Below, piece by piece: positions 13,541 to 14,946 of a DNA stretch of 14,946 bases. Where the stretch lies: contig CAZMSA010000093.1 of assembly GCA_964568825.1 (NCBI GenBank), forward strand, positions 1 through 14,946, given 5' to 3'. Made by a program: the position numbers and the translations under genes. This DNA is from CAVVDT01 sp964568825 (lineage in GTDB: Bacteria; Pseudomonadota; Alphaproteobacteria; Rhizobiales; Aestuariivirgaceae). Position 1 is the first letter of the stretch. Each line of letters opens with the position of its first letter. The notes below the pieces were generated by a model that searched no databases, was not told where the DNA came from, and saw nothing but the letters and a program-made list of their open reading frames with translations.

Positions 13541-14946
13541 ATGAACCAAAATCTTCTCAGGCACGAAACCAGCCCATACCTTCTCCAGCATCGAGACAAC
13601 CCTGTTCATTGGCAACCTTGGGGCAACAATGCCTTCGCCCGTGCCCGTACAGAGGACAAGCCGGTGCTTCTGTCTATCGGTTATGCCGCTTGTCACTGGT
13701 GCCATGTAATGGCCCATGAGAGTTTCGAGGATACCGAGATTGCTCAACTCATGAACAAGCATTTCATCAATATCAAGGTCGACCGCGAGGAGCGCCCCGA
13801 TGTCGACAAGATCTACATGGATGCCCTCCATGCCTTGGGCGAGCATGGCGGCTGGCCTCTCACCATATTTCTCTCCCCCGATGGAACACCATTCTGGGGG
13901 GGGTACCTACTTCCCACCCGAAACGCGGTATGGCCGCCCCAGTTTCCACCATGTACTCACAGAGATCGCTCGCATTTGGCGTAACGAGCGCCCCAAGGTC
14001 GACAGCAATCGTGCGACTCTCCTCGAAGCGCTCTCACAATCCCCACCCGCTGCCACCAGCGATCTAACAATTGATCTCATTCCCGACGCCGCCACGCATC
14101 TGGTCGCCGCCATAGATTTCCAGAATGGCGGATTGCGGGGCGCTCCCAAATTTCCCCAATGCTCCATTTTCGAACTTTTGCGCCGCCACGCTCTAACCTC
14201 TGGCGACACCACCAGCCAAAATGCCCTAGATGTCACCCTGCGCCATATCTGCCAAGGCGGCATCTACGACCACCTCGGGGGAGGCTTTGCGCGCTACAGT
14301 GTGGACGCCCATTGGCTTGTGCCACATTTTGAGAAGATGCTTTACGACAATGCCCAACTCATTGGTCTTCTTGCCCGCCATTGGTTGAGCGGTCCCGACG
14401 ATTTGTTCCGGATACGAATCGAAGAGACTGTAGCTTGGACAATAAGGGAAATGCTGACCGCAGAAGGAGCCTTCGCCGCCAGTTATGACGCCGATTCCGA
14501 AGGCGAGGAGGGCAAGTTCTACGTCTGGAGCGCCGACGAGATCGAACGCCTGCTCTCTCCGGAATCAGCATTCACATTCAAGACAATCTACGACGTGACG
14601 CAACCAGGTAATTTCGACGGCCACAACATTCTCAACCGCCTCAATCATCCCAATATGCTCAGTCCAACCATCGAAGCGAATCTCAAGGCCGCGCGTCACA
14701 CCTTATTCGAACACCGCCAGATCCGCACCCGCCCAGGTTGCGATGATACGGTTCTAGCTGACTGGAACGGCCTGATGATTGGCGCTCTTGCAGAAGCCAG
14801 CCTGCTACTCGCCAAGCCTGCTTGGTCAGCTATCGCCGCCAACGCCTTCGAGGCGGTCATGTCCCTACTATGGCACGACGGAAGTCTCCATCGTAACCGC
14901 CCGGTTGCTACGTGGGCTCGTCGGCGATGATGCGTTCGATGATGTC
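13541..14946 (+). pseudogene. DUF255 thioredoxin-domain protein (YyaL/SPATA20-like), frameshifted and cut by window edge
   Basis: The gene starts MNQNLLRHETSPYLLQHRDNPVHWQPWG and has the thioredoxin-like active site CHWCHVM (CHWC at 51-54), then DREERPDVDKIYMDALHALGEHGGWPLTIFLSPDGTPFWGG. These are hallmarks of the DUF255 family, in which a thioredoxin fold is fused to an (alpha/alpha)6 glycosidase-like domain; the cellular role is poorly known. A run of eight Gs at 13896-13903 shifts the frame by one. The expected continuation, TYFPPETRYGRPSFHHVLTEIARIW, is found in the next frame and continues to a stop at 14928-14930. The second part includes GGIYDHLGGGFARYSVDAHWLVPHFEKMLYDNAQL and VLADWNGLMIGALAEA. 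Homology fades after GSLHR (about 14896), where family members continue with SWR-like residues. Either the gene is a pseudogene, or the indels are sequencing errors. The Shine-Dalgarno match is weak. The 3' end is outside the window. Confidence 0.85.

Overview
The window looks like chromosomal DNA from an alphaproteobacterium. The grounds are the leuS-lptE-holA cluster, the mnmE-mnmG-rsmG-parA-parB order with parS sites inside it, and the moderately high GC. I cannot fix the order or genus from the sequence alone. Almost all intact genes are housekeeping genes. Both ends of the window are decayed or disrupted.

Layout. (1) Bases 1-825 hold the 3' part of an IS3-family insertion sequence, itself internally deleted and carrying a nonsense codon. 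It abuts a wrecked 3' fragment of xthA (exodeoxyribonuclease III). (2) Bases 814-2093, minus strand: an OmpR-type response regulator followed by a stand-alone cyclic-nucleotide-binding-domain protein. (3) Bases 2171-2704, plus strand: a small YkuD-type L,D-transpeptidase-like protein, convergent with (4) the PLP-homeostasis protein YggS (2709-3386, minus). (5) Bases 3490-7681, plus strand: leuS, lptE, holA, a tight cluster for leucyl-tRNA synthesis, LPS export and the replicase clamp loader. (6) Bases 7694-13414, minus strand: transcribed in the order mnmE, mnmG, rsmG, parA, parB, i.e. tRNA wobble-uridine modification, 16S rRNA methylation and chromosome segregation. Two near-consensus parS sites lie in it, one in the mnmE-mnmG gap and one inside the rsmG coding sequence. 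A perfect DnaA box also lies in rsmG. This is the arrangement often found near the replication origin. (7) Bases 13541-14946, plus strand: a DUF255 thioredoxin-domain gene with a frameshift in a G8 run. Its reading frame is lost again just before the window edge.

I see no rRNA or tRNA gene, no CRISPR array, no recognisable defence system and no prophage. No convincing undescribed system is visible. The most interesting points are the layered decay of xthA and its IS, the parS site that doubles as protein-coding sequence, the cyclic-nucleotide-binding protein lacking the usual phosphate-contacting arginine, and the broken DUF255 gene. Three broken genes in 15 kb hint at ongoing gene loss, or, for the DUF255 gene alone, at sequencing error.
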